Assembly: GCA_022376515.1 (NCBI GenBank)
Contig: WTXI01000213.1
Coordinates: 1-63,123 of the forward strand
Direction: 5' to 3'
Length of the DNA: 63,123 nt
From: Lactifluus volemus
Lineage: Eukaryota; Basidiomycota; Agaricomycetes; Russulales; Russulaceae
Below the pieces are notes generated by a model that worked only from the letters and a program-made list of their open reading frames with translations, was not told the origin of the DNA and ran no database searches. Shown in pieces: positions 1 to 12,640 of this stretch. A program made the translations under genes and the position numbers. Position 1 is the stretch's first letter. Every line of letters begins with the position of its first letter.

Positions 1-550
1 ACACATCAACAAGATAGCAACTTTCTTGCTGACCTGTCAAGCTTGTATTTAGCTACAGCAGCATCCACGGGTGGTAGATAGTCTCAAAGACCTGTTGTTA
101 AACAAGTCAGCTTTGGGTGCCACAGAGATTAGACAACTGATTGTACCGAGACTTTTCTGATTGGATTTTCTTGTTACCAATGACATGATTACCTAGAGAG
201 TTGGCTAGAGTTCGTACTATTGGCAGGATCCTTGTAGCGCATGAACCGTGACGCGCCACCAGTTTCAATCTGCACATCCAAGATTGCGTACTAGTACCAT
301 AGCTTCCGAGCAGGTATGGCTCGTGAGCACGGCCTTCATAGAGATCCTTAAACACGCCTCATGCTGGGGCGCAAACTGTCAGAGCAGTACTAGCAACTTG
401 AAGGGTTCAGCCGGTCATCGTCATCGGCACTTCTAGTATAGGAAAAAAACCACGTGAAACGCATGAGAAAGAGCATCGTTAAGAAGTCAAATTATGAGCT
501 GTAGCAAGGTAACATGTTCAAGCCATCCTTCTCGAGAAGCACATCCACTC
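1..550. other. intergenic stretch, no gene seen
   Basis: No supportable coding region. The short open frames here lack family resemblance, splice continuity and codon bias. The right end is the 3' flank of the MFS transporter on the minus strand. Confidence 0.5.
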
Positions 551-2434
551 TCAATTATGCTGTGCATGCTTACTCGCAAGCCGTATACGCTCTCCGTAAA
601 AATACAGGAGAATAGGTATGGGAATGAATGCACATGAGAGCAACGCAAGGAGCGTGCTCGCCCAGCCAACTCCAAGTTTGTGATACATCGCTGCCCCAAA
701 TAGCGGGAAGGAAGCACCAAATGCTGAACGAATTAAATCGTTCCCTGCGAGAACGCTTGCCGCATATCTCGGGTACGCGTCCGCGAGGTAATTCAGCACC
801 GCGTTCTGCGGAGCGCCGCGTCAGCCACAAAACCGTCGAAGGCCACGAATCAGAACAAAACTCACAAAGAGAAGAAGCCCTGCAATTGGGAAGAGCCCCG
901 AACCAATTATTGGCAGGATCCAATGAATGTCCGGGCGAGCGGTCCAGCCGAACCAGAGTAAGCAGGCCGGGAGAAAGAACGAGCCAAAGATGGCGATGAT
1001 CATCCGCTTCTCCGGTTTGATCTGGCCGTCTTCGTCAAACATCTTCTCCTGGACGGTGTAGAGGTAATAGAAGAATGGCGGGAGAGTGACAAGGATGCCA
1101 CCAAATATACCAAGGAATGCGAGACCGAGTAGCTGCTCCTTGAAATGATAGATTCCGATGAATACAATGGGGAATGACTCGAACCAGAGGTAGAATAGCG
1201 AGTACACGAGCCCGATGTACAGGTTGAGCAACAGCACGATCGGTTCTTGAAAGTTAAGTGTGAACGGCCGGACCAGTAGGTCGGTGACGATATCGCGTGC
1301 AGTGATGCTCTCAGCCTCAATTTCGGACTGCGATTTAAATCGTTCGTCGCCTGTCGCTTTGCGAAATCGCCTTGCACGGCGGTAAAGGATGTTGGAGGAT
1401 GACGACTCAGGGAAGAAGAAGAAAAGGAGGATAAGGGTGAAGCCACCTAGCCAAGCCAACACCCATATCGTCCATCTCCAGCCCTTCGCGTGTGCAGCAA
1501 AGCCGCCGACAATGGGACCCATAACAGGAGCAGCTACTGCGAAGGCACTCCAGAGGGTGATACCGTATGCTCGCTTTTTGGGTACGTACATGTCCGCCAC
1601 AGTTGCACCTCCTGTCGCCAGAACTGGCGAGCCGACAAAGCCAGTAATGAAACGGAAGGCCATAAGCATGCCAAAGTTTGTTGCTAGCGCCGTGGGCACT
1701 TGAAAGACAACGAATAGGAAGAGTGTAACGAGGTAGACTGGCATGCGACCAATATAAGGCATCTCGCTCATTGGCGACCAAAGCATAGGCCCTGCCCAGC
1801 AGATTAGATGTGGACAAACGGAACAACTGGGGACATGCAAATAAACGCACCAATTCCATACCCGGCAACGAACAATGTAAGGCCGAGAGTTGCAGCGACT
1901 GAGCTGACATGAAATTCCTGCGTGACTTCTACGATCCCAGCAGTATAGATCGCAGAGCCAATGTAGACGGTGAACGTCAAGAGGCAGACTTGAAACATGA
2001 CCCATGATTTCTTGAGATGCGACCAGTTCATTGGGTTCTTGGCAAGAGAAATCAGCAAATCGATATGAATGGTATTGGTAACTTGGACAAACTTCTGGAT
2101 CATCCGGTCCATGCCAGGTGACTAGCAAGGGCTCAGAGCCTTCTTTCTCAAGCTTTGATAATCCTCCCCCCGCTACGGCGGTGAGAGAGGATTGCCGAGT
2201 CACCGCTTGCGTCGCGTGTGCTTCCTGCTCATCATGTGCGCCATAGCCACGCCCGCGACCATTTAGTGGGTCATCATGGTCTTCAATCCCGCGTTCGAGA
2301 ACCGACTCTAGCTTTTTAATTGATTTCTGATAGACGTTGGCAGGGTCGATTTCGTCGAGATGGGGGAAGCACTTCGGCCCGAGGAATGCACGAACGAAGA
2401 GTGCGAAGAGTGTATCGTGAAATACCCCAGACAT
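551..2434 (-). CDS. MFS transporter (DHA1 drug/polyamine type)
   Basis: Predicted 569-residue plasma-membrane proton antiporter of the major facilitator superfamily, of the fungal TPO1/FLR1-like drug and polyamine group. Four exons with introns at 2038-2092, 1792-1850 and 806-865, all GT-AG; removing them gives one open frame. Exon 1 is a cytoplasmic N-terminus ending at WHGPDDPE, and exon 2 opens with NPMNWS, a hallmark junction of this family. Hydrophobic segments alternate through the rest. The loop GRMPVY lies after TM2-3, FRFITGFVGSPVLATGG marks TM4, and FFPESSSSNILYRRA ends the first six-helix bundle before the central loop. The last exon carries NYLADAYPRYAASVLAGND and two closing helices. 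The start is the first Met of the frame; MSGVFHDTLF is typical for basidiomycete members. Substrate cannot be told from sequence. Confidence 0.9.
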
Positions 2435-3404
2435 TGTGGTTGTGACGGGCGGGGAGCACGGTAACGGAACGGCGTACTGATAGCGACATGTGTGCAGCTG
2501 AGCTTATATCGACTGTCGATACTGTGCTGTCCATGCGACTATCACGGAGGGAGCGATGTATCGCCGTATGCTGACAAATAAAGGTACGATGCGAATGTGA
2601 ATGAGGGACCAACGAACCTTTGACTAGGATGAACGCTGGAAATAGATCAGATCGAGTACTGAAAATCGGCATTATTAATAAGTCACCGAGTTGACCCGAC
2701 ATTCTAGGGCCGGCTAAGAAGCCTTATGGAGACTGTCGAGTCCACCTCCAATGAATATTAAATGTCAGTAAAAGCCTAGCAGCCGTAAATGCTAAGGCAT
2801 TAGGGCTGATGGTTGATGAAAGAGTCGAAGTGAAAGGGTGCCCATGGTTGTGAATCATGATGGCGCAAACGAGTCCCCAACTGGAACTGATAGTTATTCC
2901 ACTCCAAAAATTACTAGACGGCAGGGGACTTGAAGTTTTGAGGATCATGAACAGACATGATGATCGTCTTACTGCTGCAAATCGATGCGGAAAGGCAGTT
3001 GACGGGTCAGGATTACGTCGTTTCATGGTCACAATTTCAACCACAGTAAAACCCAGAATGGGTACTACTACGGTTGAAATTGTGACCATATAACGATGTG
3101 AATTAATCCGAGTCGTAGTGTTAATTGCACAGACTCGGCCGTCCAAACGTTCATATATACATAGTCGATCCCTCAGTCTGCGTGGACCTTGCACATCAGC
3201 TGTGCAGCACCGTTCGCCACAGCCGTATTGAAGAACAGTCAGTCGGTATCGTTGAGGTCCGTCAATAAATATAAGCAAGAAAGGGAAACAGGTGTACACT
3301 GGAGATGCTGTAGAGCTCAGAGAAACAATAACGCGTGAAGATGATAGGATTTAACCGAAATCTTGTTACCGCTATATCGCCATACCAGTGGGAGCGCCCC
3401 TTGG
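2435..3404. other. intergenic between two minus-strand genes
   Basis: Promoter side of the MFS gene and 3' flank of the kinase gene. No coding region supported. It contains the foldback at 3025-3089 listed separately. Confidence 0.5.
3025..3089. repeat. perfect 18-bp inverted repeat (foldback)
   Basis: The 18-base arm at 3025-3042 (atggtcacaatttcaacc) recurs as an exact reverse complement at 3072-3089. The 29-base spacer holds a second small hairpin (accc/gggt). It could be a tiny MITE remnant or a transcribed hairpin. No target-site duplication is obvious. Confidence 0.7.
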
Positions 3405-5476
3405 TCATGTGTTTTCTTGTGTGTTCTGGACCGACATGGTCTTCATTGCGGACGCCAGGCCAGCATCCTCTTTATGTTGGCTCCCATCCCCTCCGTCCTC
3501 TCGGTTGTGATGATGTAATACCTCGTGTTCCTGCCAGTCGGTACTTAGTGGTGCCCAAAGGATAGACAAGACAGAAGCGAACGCACCTCGTTTACGACCT
3601 CTTTCTCGGATTCTTCCTTGTATTGGCGGATATTTGCTTCGAGCTCGCCGGCGTTGGCGTTTGAAAGCGAAGCAAGCATCGACATGCGCTTCATTGCTGC
3701 AATTCCCCACGCTACGCGCCGGACTGCAAGCAAGAAATCGCATGAACATCACAATTAGGAAGGAGAGGTGTATCGGGAGCTTACAGCGTGCTTTGGCATC
3801 CAGCCGTTTTTGGATGTGCGGGAGCAGGTCTGTAGGGCCGCCAGTAGGGCTCTCTGGGTCGGGCACGAAGTGCGGCTTCTCATCCGCGAGCCACCGGTGC
3901 TCCAACATCTCCGCAGCGGACGGGCGCAGAGCAGGATCCACCGTAAGACATGATCTGACGAAGCTTTTTGCCGTTTCGGATACATTTCCCCAGTACTCCT
4001 CTGTCCATCGCAGGTGAGAAAAGGTGTAGGGTACAGTAGCAAGACGTGCCTGGCTCAAACTTGTAATCACCGGCGATGATGGCCTGCATCTCCAATTGCT
4101 GGCTGTCACGGTCAAATGGCGTGTAGCCGGCCAGCAAGAAATAAGTGATGACACCCATTGCCCATATGTCAACGGGTTTGCCAGGCCCGCTATATCCAAC
4201 ACAATAGTTCGTCAGCTATCCGGTCTCGGTCAACCCGCACGGTCACATACTTTTCTTGAAGATCTCAGGGGCCATGTAGCCTGGGGTTCCACAAATTTCT
4301 GTGAGCAGTGGAGTCGATCCTCGTCATGACGCGGCTTAACCCGAAGTCGGCAACCATGATATCCGCATCCTCAGCAATTGTTCGGAAGAGTAGGTTCTCG
4401 GGTTGAGGTCACGATGAACAATGCCACTATCATGGATATACTGTACAGTCTTCATGATTGTGCGCACCAAGCCGGCAGCGTCACTGGATGGCGCATTAAG
4501 AAGACTGCAAAGCATACAAACACCTTACTTACGGCTCGTGGTAGTTCCCCTTGGCACATATCCTGTCAAAAAGCTCACCGCCAGTGCAGAGGTCAAAGAC
4601 AAGATATAGGTTGTGAGTTGTCTGCGTTTTTTTGGTTAGAGATCAATTCCGGGAGTTCGAGGACCAGACTCACCTCAAAATAGTCGTAAAGCGTGACAAT
4701 GTTCGGGTTGCCGCTGGACACGCGTTTCAAGACTGCAATCTCATTGCGGACCTAGACTAGGGTCAGATACTAGCCAATTGGACGCGTCGCCAACGGTACG
4801 ATAAGGATGAAAACCACGTACCATAAACTCTCGACCCTCCATTAGCTTCTTGTTGATCACCTTGCAAGCATAATACTTGCCCGTTTTGATATGAACCGCC
4901 TCCTTCACAATTGCGTACGTTCCACTGCCTAGAGTCTTGCCCGTACGATACTGGTGAAATGATGTGTTCAGAAACAGGTTTCAAGTTTCAGTGAACAAGA
5001 AATTACCTGACACGGAACAATTGCCGGGGCACTTGGCATCTCTGATGAAGGTTTAAGCGACTTGTGAAGAGAAGGAAGATGCATCAAAGCACAAAGGGCG
5101 CAAAAACGACGACAAAATCATGATCAGTCCGTCCATCCCAAAAATAGCATCATTGAGGACATACAATTCCGGCGCTGCTTGCCGGCGCCGGTTGATCGTG
5201 AGGTTTCTCAACAGCGTTCGGCGCCGGTTCGGCCCGTTGCTTACTGTCTCGTCCACTGTCGGCGTTGGGAACGGCGCTGGTAACCGTGACCGTCGTACTC
5301 GTCTGGTCGGTCGACTGTGTCCCTTTCCCAGCTGTTCCCGATGAGCTGGCAGAGCCTGACCGATAACCGGAGTCCTTCGGTTTCCGTAGTGAGAACTTTC
5401 CCACAGCTAAACGAGGGATCTTTTGAACAGAGGTGGTCGATTGATTTGACTGATTCAGGCTTTGCGTGTTCCCCAT
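3405..5476 (-). CDS. Ca2+/calmodulin-dependent protein kinase (CAMK), frame disturbed
   Basis: Serine/threonine kinase of the fungal CaMK I/II type, ten exons, about 500 residues. Introns: 5061-5164, 4951-5006, 4752-4821, 4622-4673, 4484-4532, about 4190-4246, 4001-4049 (GC-AG), 3724-3784, 3531-3586. The N-terminus MGNTQS fits an N-myristoylation signal and is followed by a low-complexity tail. The kinase domain shows [12 protein letters not shown] (Gly loop), YACKVI (ATP Lys), ADFGLS, a [12 protein letters not shown] activation segment and [20 protein letters not shown]. After the domain, [14 protein letters not shown] is the expected autoinhibitory/calmodulin-binding helix. Exon 6 needs three extra bases to read as kinase: near 4403 (HRD-L-K motif), near 4326 and near 4308. 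The three deficits sum to 3, so the frame is restored. Either three homopolymer base-call errors or a disabled gene; family identity is secure. Confidence 0.85.
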
Positions 5477-6398
5477 ACTGTAGCGGACGTCGATGTGGCA
5501 GGTTGGAAAGCAAGGGGATCTGGGGCGCTTAGGTTAGTGTGTACGTATTTATGCTCATGTCCCACCTGGCAGCGCCTCAGGCTGCTTCCGCACCAGCACC
5601 CGCACCCCTGCACACTTTCCACGCGGCAGTGCACGGTGCAATATGCTCGGACCCTGTCATCTGACTCCCCTTATTTTTGCACACCCTCATTGCCACATAT
5701 GCTGTCCGAACGTATTTATGTACTTAAAAGAAGTTCGAGTACTCCATACTAGACGCCTTCATGTGCCGGTTACCCCTGTTTGTCCTATGTCGGTATAGTT
5801 CATCGGCTAAATTAGTCCCGCTAGAAGTCCTCAAGTGGGCCAGTTGACCATTCCCGCTGTCTGCGAATCCTGTGTAATTTTCTCCAAAGGCTTGGTCTAT
5901 ACACCAAGTGTTCCACGTGGGTTCTTTCGATATCGTCCATTAGTACGTGATACTAGTAAGAGTCATTCACGCTGGTGAGCCTACTTTTCAGTGGCCGCGT
6001 AATGATGCTGTTCCTTTCTAAAACCGTACAACTGACGGTTTGTCGCGGTTGCAATAGCTGATACGGTAAGCCCATTATCCCACTGGGCCATTGGTTGCCA
6101 AACAAACACCTGATAAAATGTGACTCGGCATTACTCTTATTAGCCATCTGTCCAATAATAGTAGGAGGCCAATACTGAGGCACAGGGTGCTTGATATCTG
6201 ATATTAGCGCTATGCCAGTGCCAAAATTACTGCGCTGAGTTCCTCATAATGGACATTAGTGTTCAGGGCTATGTTGATAGCGCTGGCTCTTTTGTTGTCA
6301 GGTTATACATACTTCGATATCCCCTTCGTCCTGCACAGCCAATCGCTATGATATGATGGATATTCTATTACGGAACGGATTTTTTGATCGGGATTTAT
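5477..6398. other. intergenic, kinase promoter side
   Basis: No supportable coding region. It lies between the kinase 5' end and the methyltransferase 3' end, both on the minus strand, so it should hold the kinase promoter. No clear TATA element picked out. Confidence 0.45.
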
Positions 6399-7543
6399 CT
6401 AAACCCTTTGGACAGCCCACTCAAGCTTCTTTGGAGCAACCCCACCTTTCAGTCTTAATCCAACATCATAGTCAAAGTCCACCAGACGTGCATTGACCCT
6501 CACAGAATCTCTTGGGAACACAACCCCATTCCACAATGCTTCCCATGACGATGGGGAGTGGCAAAATTGTCGGGGATGGGAGACGGGGCCTTCAAATTCG
6601 ATAACGCCCGCCTCCGCAATACCAGTCGACCAACCGAATATGGTTGCACCACTCACAGCGGCGAGGAGACTTCCCAAGGCCATCGCAAGGTCCCGCTGCT
6701 TCTCACCCGAGAATAGGTGAAACAGTGCGGATGCGTTAATCGCTGTGACATGTCCGCGTAGCTGATTCAGCGAGCTCAGATTCGTGAGATCAGGGGGGTC
6801 GCTTGATGGGGGCCCAGGGGCGAGGTGCGCTTGGTTCAGAAGATCTGCTTGGATGAATACAGCCGGGAAGGAGGCTGCTGAAGATCGACAAAGCTTATGG
6901 CCAAGATCCCAGAATTCTGTGCGGGAAGTCATTTAGCACTCTACAGTTTGGAAGGTCCCCCCGGCTGATGCCTCGTACTCACGGGGCACGATATCGGTTG
7001 CAACGATTCGGTTCGCGGGCCAACCGTCCTGGGCGGCCTTTCGTGCATCAAGCCCGACTACGATAGCAGACTCTGAGTCTCCTACACCTGGTTAGAGCAG
7101 AGGAAATAAGGCGCACAGCAACATCCTGCGTCCAACAGTATGCCCCCGCTACTACGTCCGAGAAACAGCGCCTCTGAATAACCGGGAAGACGGGCAATCA
7201 TAGCCCTTTCGGTTGACACGCCTACTTGTTAGTTCAAGCCATGACCAGACAACCGCGTTGACTCACTTTACGAATGTATAAGAGCCGATAGATCTGTACG
7301 GAAACACCTGCAAACGATTTCAATAACATCTTTCGATTGTTGATTACTGTTTCGCCAACTTGCCTCGTATGCCTCCCTGGCTACACTTCGAATGTGATTG
7401 CGGAGTTCTTGTGCATCATCAATTCTGGTTATCGCTTTGAGGAAATCCTCGTCGGAGGAGGTGAGCACGAGCAACGACGGGTCAAGCGGAGCTGGTGTGG
7501 CCATAGCTATCTTTGCGAAAAGTTTCGACGAAGCCTCGTGCAC
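6399..7543 (-). CDS. SAM-dependent methyltransferase (class I)
   Basis: Predicted 300-residue methyltransferase of a family common in basidiomycetes. Five exons; introns 7308-7363 (GC-AG, donor GCAAGT), 7206-7266, 7058-7116 and 6917-6982. The exon 3/4 junction builds the Rossmann motif ILLDAGCCFGLDARKA, the SAM-binding loop, and exon 4 ends with DGWPANRIVATDIV, the acidic second strand. After FWDLGHKL come FIQADLL and ITAINASALFHLF-type segments, then PRQFCHSPSSWEALWNGVVF, typical of the family's C-terminal half. It ends at KLEWAVQRV. The first Met of the frame is used; an internal Met (MATPAPL, 13 residues later) is an alternative. Substrate unknown; relatives often sit near secondary-metabolism genes, but no cluster is visible here. 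Confidence 0.82.
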
Positions 7544-9247
7544 AGGTCTGTACTGGCTATGGCTAAGGTACCGAGTCGGCCTTGAAGCTTGAAGCCGAAC
7601 TTGAAGGAGGCCAGGAACCAGTGTTGTCTATCCAGTTATGGAACACGGATTGGGCTCTAACTCAGCACTCGCTAGCAGCGCTCAGCACAGACACCTCCGA
7701 TCTTTTTGATTGAAGCCCATACGCACACAACCATATGAACATGCGGTGTTGAGGTACTTCAGAGAGGAGGCAATGATCGGGGAGATTCGGTTATTCACAC
7801 TACATTTGCCAGTGGTTAGAGCTTTAAGGTTTAGGGATTACGAAACCTGACACGTCATTTGCTCAAACACCACCTTCGTAGCAATGTATTGAAAATCAGT
7901 TTGTATATACGTTCTACGGTCATCACAGTACAGTATATAGATTTTTGCCCCGTCAACATGGACTGGACTGAGATCAGAGATCAGAGGTTCGGGTCCGAAG
8001 TCGGAACGCGGATACGGAGTCCGAGTCCGGTCCGGCCACTTGTCACATCTGGACTCAAAGGAGATTAGTCTGTACATCTTTATCTCCCAGAGTTTTCTGT
8101 GTCACTGATTTTTATCGCGAACCATCTAAGCAGCCAAGCCAGCAAGGGCAAAGGCAAAGCAAAATCATAGTAGGCAAGTTAGTCTCATTGACGCTAGAGG
8201 TAAAAATATGGCACGGCAACGCGTGCTTCCCTGCACTGGTTCTGATATGATATGTATGCTGTGAGCTGGACAGACAGTATCGGGATTCGCCACCTCACGT
8301 GTCTTGCGTCTGGTTTTGATCGCTTGATCCACAATTATCGCACCTCATGAACACAGAGCTCCACTCGAACGTCTACGGCGGGACACGTTTCAACATCACC
8401 TGCTAGTGTCGGGGTTCCATTACAGCTAAAACTTCCCTGGAGCTTCTCCGGCTGATTCGTGTGTCGATTAAGGGTCTCCTTGATAACATCGTCTGTTGTA
8501 AATTATATAATAAACCATGGGTGTTATTGACAGATGTTACTCACAAGACGACGGTAAGATCTGAGACTTCCGTCCATGGCGCTGGACGTGATTACTGCCT
8601 CGAGCCAAGTGTGTGATACCGACACAGTCGCCATCCATAGTTGCCAAGTTGTCCCAGGTGGGTTTTCAATGAGGGATTCTCACTACAATGCTTGGACACC
8701 ATACTTACTGATCAGTCGATATATGACTTGTCATTGCCGCCTGGGGCAGGGAAGGAATTGATAGAGGCAAAGCGGGGATTGATGGGGTTCATGCTCTGAA
8801 AACATCACACTGGCTCGGCGCGATTTCTCCTGGGCGTAGAATCGTGCCAGACTAGTGACTGCCACTACAGAGGCTATCGTGGGTGTTAGTATTCTTGCTT
8901 GAGGAGTACACGTCCAAGTTACGTTTGAGCTGAGCCGATCTCAGTTCGAGTCTCTGTTACCTCACCGGGTTTCGGATCGGAGAGAAATTTTCACTGTGAT
9001 TATTGTTCGTACAGTATGCGTGAGTCGCCTCACAATGCCCGCATTGGGGCTTAAGGGCGGCTATTGGTATCCCCATTTAAGACTTAACTTAGAGCGGTAA
9101 AGCGTGAGAATTGCCGCTGGAGTGTTTCATCATTTGTCCGCCACAGCACGGATTGGCACAATACGACCCACACCCATCTCTCTCTGCCTCTCTATTGTCA
9201 GTCGTCTCGTCAAAAGACCTTGGATTTAGTGTTTTCTGTCCACATAG
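7544..9247. other. 1.7 kb intergenic region without a supportable gene
   Basis: Divergent promoter space between the methyltransferase (minus) and the LDB17-like gene (plus). Small open frames exist but none shows family resemblance or splice continuity. Confidence 0.45.
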
Positions 9248-11560
9248 ATGGATGGTTTGGGGATTGTTTACCTCATTGAGAATGCTCAACAATTTTGGTC
9301 AGGTGCGCTGCGGGGTCACCCCGCATCAACACTGATTTTGTTGATGTACTTTTGTCAGAGCTCGAGGACATCCTCAAAATTCCAGTAAATGCTTCCTTGT
9401 CCCTTCTGGATGCTACCCTAAAGCGCTCGATAGCATTTTGTGCCTCGTACCATGGTGCGTCTCAGTCGCCACAACGTCTTAATACTCCTCATGCCCGGTT
9501 TCTGTAGAACAATATTTACAGAGCCCTTTACAGCTCGAACATGCGTGCGAATATATCCTAGATTCAGAGCTCTTTGCATTTCATTCGGGGCGCATGTGCG
9601 AGATCCTGACCGACGAAGTAGCACAGGTTGATTAGCACAGTCTTATTCCTTCATGCTGGGACGAACTGATACGTAGCCCGTCAGAACACAGATCCACATG
9701 CTCAGTTCATGCTGTACAACGTTCTTCTTTACCACGGTCGCTGTACCCCGAGCTTCCTCCGCTCACAAAAGCGCTGGCAGTTCTTAATCCCCCTGCTCAT
9801 TGACCACGTCCTCGTTGACATGGACCCTGATATCGAAGACACATTTTCCGGCTTGTCGCACACTTCAGGTCCGAGCACAGGGTGGAAGGGACTAGCTATC
9901 CCTATCGAGGCGAAGCTGCGATCGCTATCCGTGCGACTCCTATACGAAGTCTGCCGATCGTCAAAAATGTCCATTGCGGATCTCAGTTTGTCTCCTCACT
10001 GGCTCTCCCATTGCACCCCTCATCATTTGCATCTCAGGGGTATTTGACGACGCCTTTTTGGACAAACTGTTTGACCTCGTCGAGCAGACTCGCAACATGC
10101 AAGACGAGACTTTCAACTACACCGTTATCAAGCTCATCGTGGGTATCCCCTTCATCCCCACTTCTTACCGTCTGATAGTAGTTGTAGATTGCTCTTAATG
10201 AACAATTCATGGTTGCCGAACTTGCCCCCAAATCACAAAATGATGTCATGAATGTCACAATTTCCCAAAACCGTGTATTGCATGTTCTAATACGGCGGCA
10301 CGGTACGAGCCAAACTTTCGGCGGGAACCTGATATTCATGCTGAATCGTGCCGGTGGGTCATTCGTCTGTATGTTTTTCTTCGCTTATATGAACCGTCAT
10401 ATCAGGACGTACCCCTGAGGACCTCGTAATGCAGTTACTGGTCTTGAAGATTTTATATATACTCTTCAACACCAAGGAGCTATCGGAATACTTCTACACG
10501 AATGACCTTTGCGTCCTGGTCGATGTCTTCCTTCGGGAAATCGTTGACCTAGACGAAGAATCCGAATCGGTCTGTTATCTTTCTGACTTCTGTGCCCCCC
10601 TCTGATATCGTTTTTTTTTGAGTACAGCTCCGGCACACATTTCTCCGCGTACTTCATCCTCTTCTTACCAAAACGCAATTGCGGACTTTCCCTTATAAGC
10701 GACCTCAAATTGTCCGTGCACTCGAGTCTCTGATCGCACACCAGGAGATTCGTCAAATCCACTCAACGACGAAACGTCTCGTAGAACGATGTCTTAGCGG
10801 CGAGTGGTGCGTACAGCACCGTGTACCCAGCGGCGTTGGACGTATCACGGCGGAGTCTGAGCTACAGCGCACTGCAAGCCCAGGCAGTGATGGCGTGGCG
10901 GCTCAGTTCCTCAGGCCAAAGCTACCAGTTTGCCCTGTACTACCAACCACTGAGTCATCGCTCTGGCGCCGGCACTCTATTAAAGGCAGTCGGAGCGCGG
11001 ACAACCTACGTGAGATGGTTGCAGCAAACGCAAAGCCTGCGTCACGTGCGCCCAGCAAACCTAGCAAGGATAGCCTTCCCACTACACCACAATCTAGCAC
11101 AAGCACGGTTCACCGTCATGCCCACCAGCACCGCGATCGTATCAGCTCCGAGACCTTTACAGATAAGCGCTCTGTTGACCTACCGCATCCGCCAAGCGCG
11201 CGCACTGTCAACTCGCCAATCCGTCACAACTCGCTGGGGACGGAGACTCACGAAACCACGTTCCCTATGTTGGGCAGTGGTACAGCAAGCGGACGACCTA
11301 CATCACCACTCTCACCTACAGCTGAACGTTTCTCTGACACTCGCGTGCCACCAAGTTCCGCAGGTAGCACCGCAACAAGCTCATCAACGATATATGGGAA
11401 GAAAAAGGTTCAGCGTCGTTCACCGCCTGCTCCGCCGAAACGTCGGAAACCTCCGGCGGTGCCTGTACGTGTTGTGGGCACGTCGAATAGTGGCGCAGAA
11501 ATTGCTGCAATTGCGTCGTCAACATCGGCACCGGTGGTAGGCATGGTTGGCAAGAGTTAA
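9248..11560 (+). CDS. LDB17/SPIN90-like actin cytoskeleton protein
   Basis: Predicted 644-residue homologue of yeast Ldb17 and animal SPIN90, which bind Arp2/3 and SH3 proteins at endocytic actin patches. Eight exons; introns 9303-9358, 9455-9507, about 9627-9684, 9986-10037, 10139-10187, 10354-10405 and 10570-10627. The exons build an armadillo-like helical domain: YLIENAQQFWSELEDIL, LQLEHACEYILDSELFAFH, MLYNVLLYHGRCTPSFLRS, TGWKGLAIPIEAKLRSLSV, DDAFLDKLFDLVEQTRNMQ, HGTSQTFGGNLIFMLNRA, LLVLKILYILFNTKELSEY and IVRALESLIAHQEIRQIH. The C-terminal third is Ser/Pro-rich and ends with RRSPPAPPKRRKPPAVPV, a proline motif suited to SH3 binding. The donor of intron 3 is uncertain (9618 or 9627). Start is the ATG just upstream of IVYLIENAQQ. 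Confidence 0.88.
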
Positions 11561-12284
11561 TGCAGGTGTCTACTACTCGGGGCATGGCACAAAATCTGTA
11601 AACTATGTTTCTGCTTCGCTCTAGCACACCTGACTTTCAATGCCGTATTTACATACTTCCTGGCATCACCGTGAGCATTCCTTCCCATTTCGCATTGTAT
11701 TGTACATAATACGCAAAGACATTGGCCTGAAAAAGTGTGCCTTCATAGTCCACAGGTGGAAATAAGAACGACTTTGTGAGGACGTCGATACTGGTATCAA
11801 CAAATAACATACGACCAAATGGTGGCGACTCGCTATGGGAATAAGTTACCATAGGCATGTGTCCTTCTCCTTGCCCTGACGGTGATGTCCGTGATATAGG
11901 TACCGATTTGGATGATGGTACTAGTACGGTCAGGGGAGGCGAGGCAGTTCCAGTGGCGATGGTGACAACACGATCCGGTCACCAACGTGCATCAATCTCC
12001 GAGTCGCGCACTCGTTTGGGTGGTTCGCCGGGTTTGGGGTGCGGGTACGGCCTTTTGGTGGTGCCAGTGACATCCATTGTGCGTAGTTATGCAGTTCGAC
12101 AACCTGTGCTTTTGCGGGAACTGGGTTTGGCCGGAGGCCATGCGTCATGGTCCGAGTCCACCCCCACACCGGATCATCCCTTAACGAGGTCGCAATGACG
12201 AGGTCAGGTTTGAGCTCACGTCCCCGATAACAGGTCATTGGGGTGGCGTGATGACGCACAGGCTCCCGCCACTGCAGGCCGAAT
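11561..12284. other. intergenic, left border of the duplicated region
   Basis: No gene supported. Two overlapping open frames on opposite strands around 11.9-12.3 kb look like composition artefacts. The region leads into the first SDS3-like relic. Confidence 0.4.
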
Positions 12285-12640
12285 GCACTTTTGGCTGTGC
12301 GTTTTCCGCAGCCAGCGCAACGGTCGCGCTCGAAACTCCCATTACTTTCTGCCATCGTTAATATTGGATTTCATGCAACTTGTTTGCGTGAAAAAGCTAT
12401 GTTGGGTAACTGGATCAAGATGCGCCACTCACCGAGACTAAGCAACGTTGTTTGCGCGACCCTGCTCTCATAATTCCTATGAGCTCCATGCATTTATCGC
12501 ATGTCCTGGATAGCCCCGAAAATCAAATACAACGAGGTCCTGAACAGCGATAGTGAGATCCGTGTATGTAGGATGCCTCGAGCGAACGATACTCACTGTT
12601 CTCGACCTAGGCCGAATCGCTTCGGTTTCGGTTTCCATTG
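12285..12640 (-). pseudogene. SDS3-like gene relic 1
   Basis: Decayed copy of the exon-intron region at about 51.6-52.0 kb of the intact SDS3-like gene: the same ggtcgcgctcg..cttacgattc-type block, then the segment around the HPELLHLHSEL exon. Frames are broken by indels. It lies head-to-head with F-box gene A. Intron sequence is included, so the copy was made from DNA, not mRNA. Confidence 0.6.

Noticed and set aside
2724..3299. 191-aa minus-strand frame between transporter and kinase
   Set aside because: It runs across the foldback and shows no codon bias, domain or splice context.
3405..4202. A 265-aa single-exon minus-strand protein
   Set aside because: It is an accidental readthrough joining kinase exons 8 and 10 through introns in a partly wrong frame. 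The spliced kinase model explains the region better.
7970..8070. gtccg-rich stretch as a regulatory repeat or tRNA-like sequence
   Set aside because: Short imperfect motif without a cloverleaf or A/B boxes that I could identify.
11857..12355. Overlapping open frames of 113 aa (plus) and 141 aa (minus)
   Set aside because: No family resemblance. The minus frame partly reads through SDS3-like relic 1 and is only open by chance.
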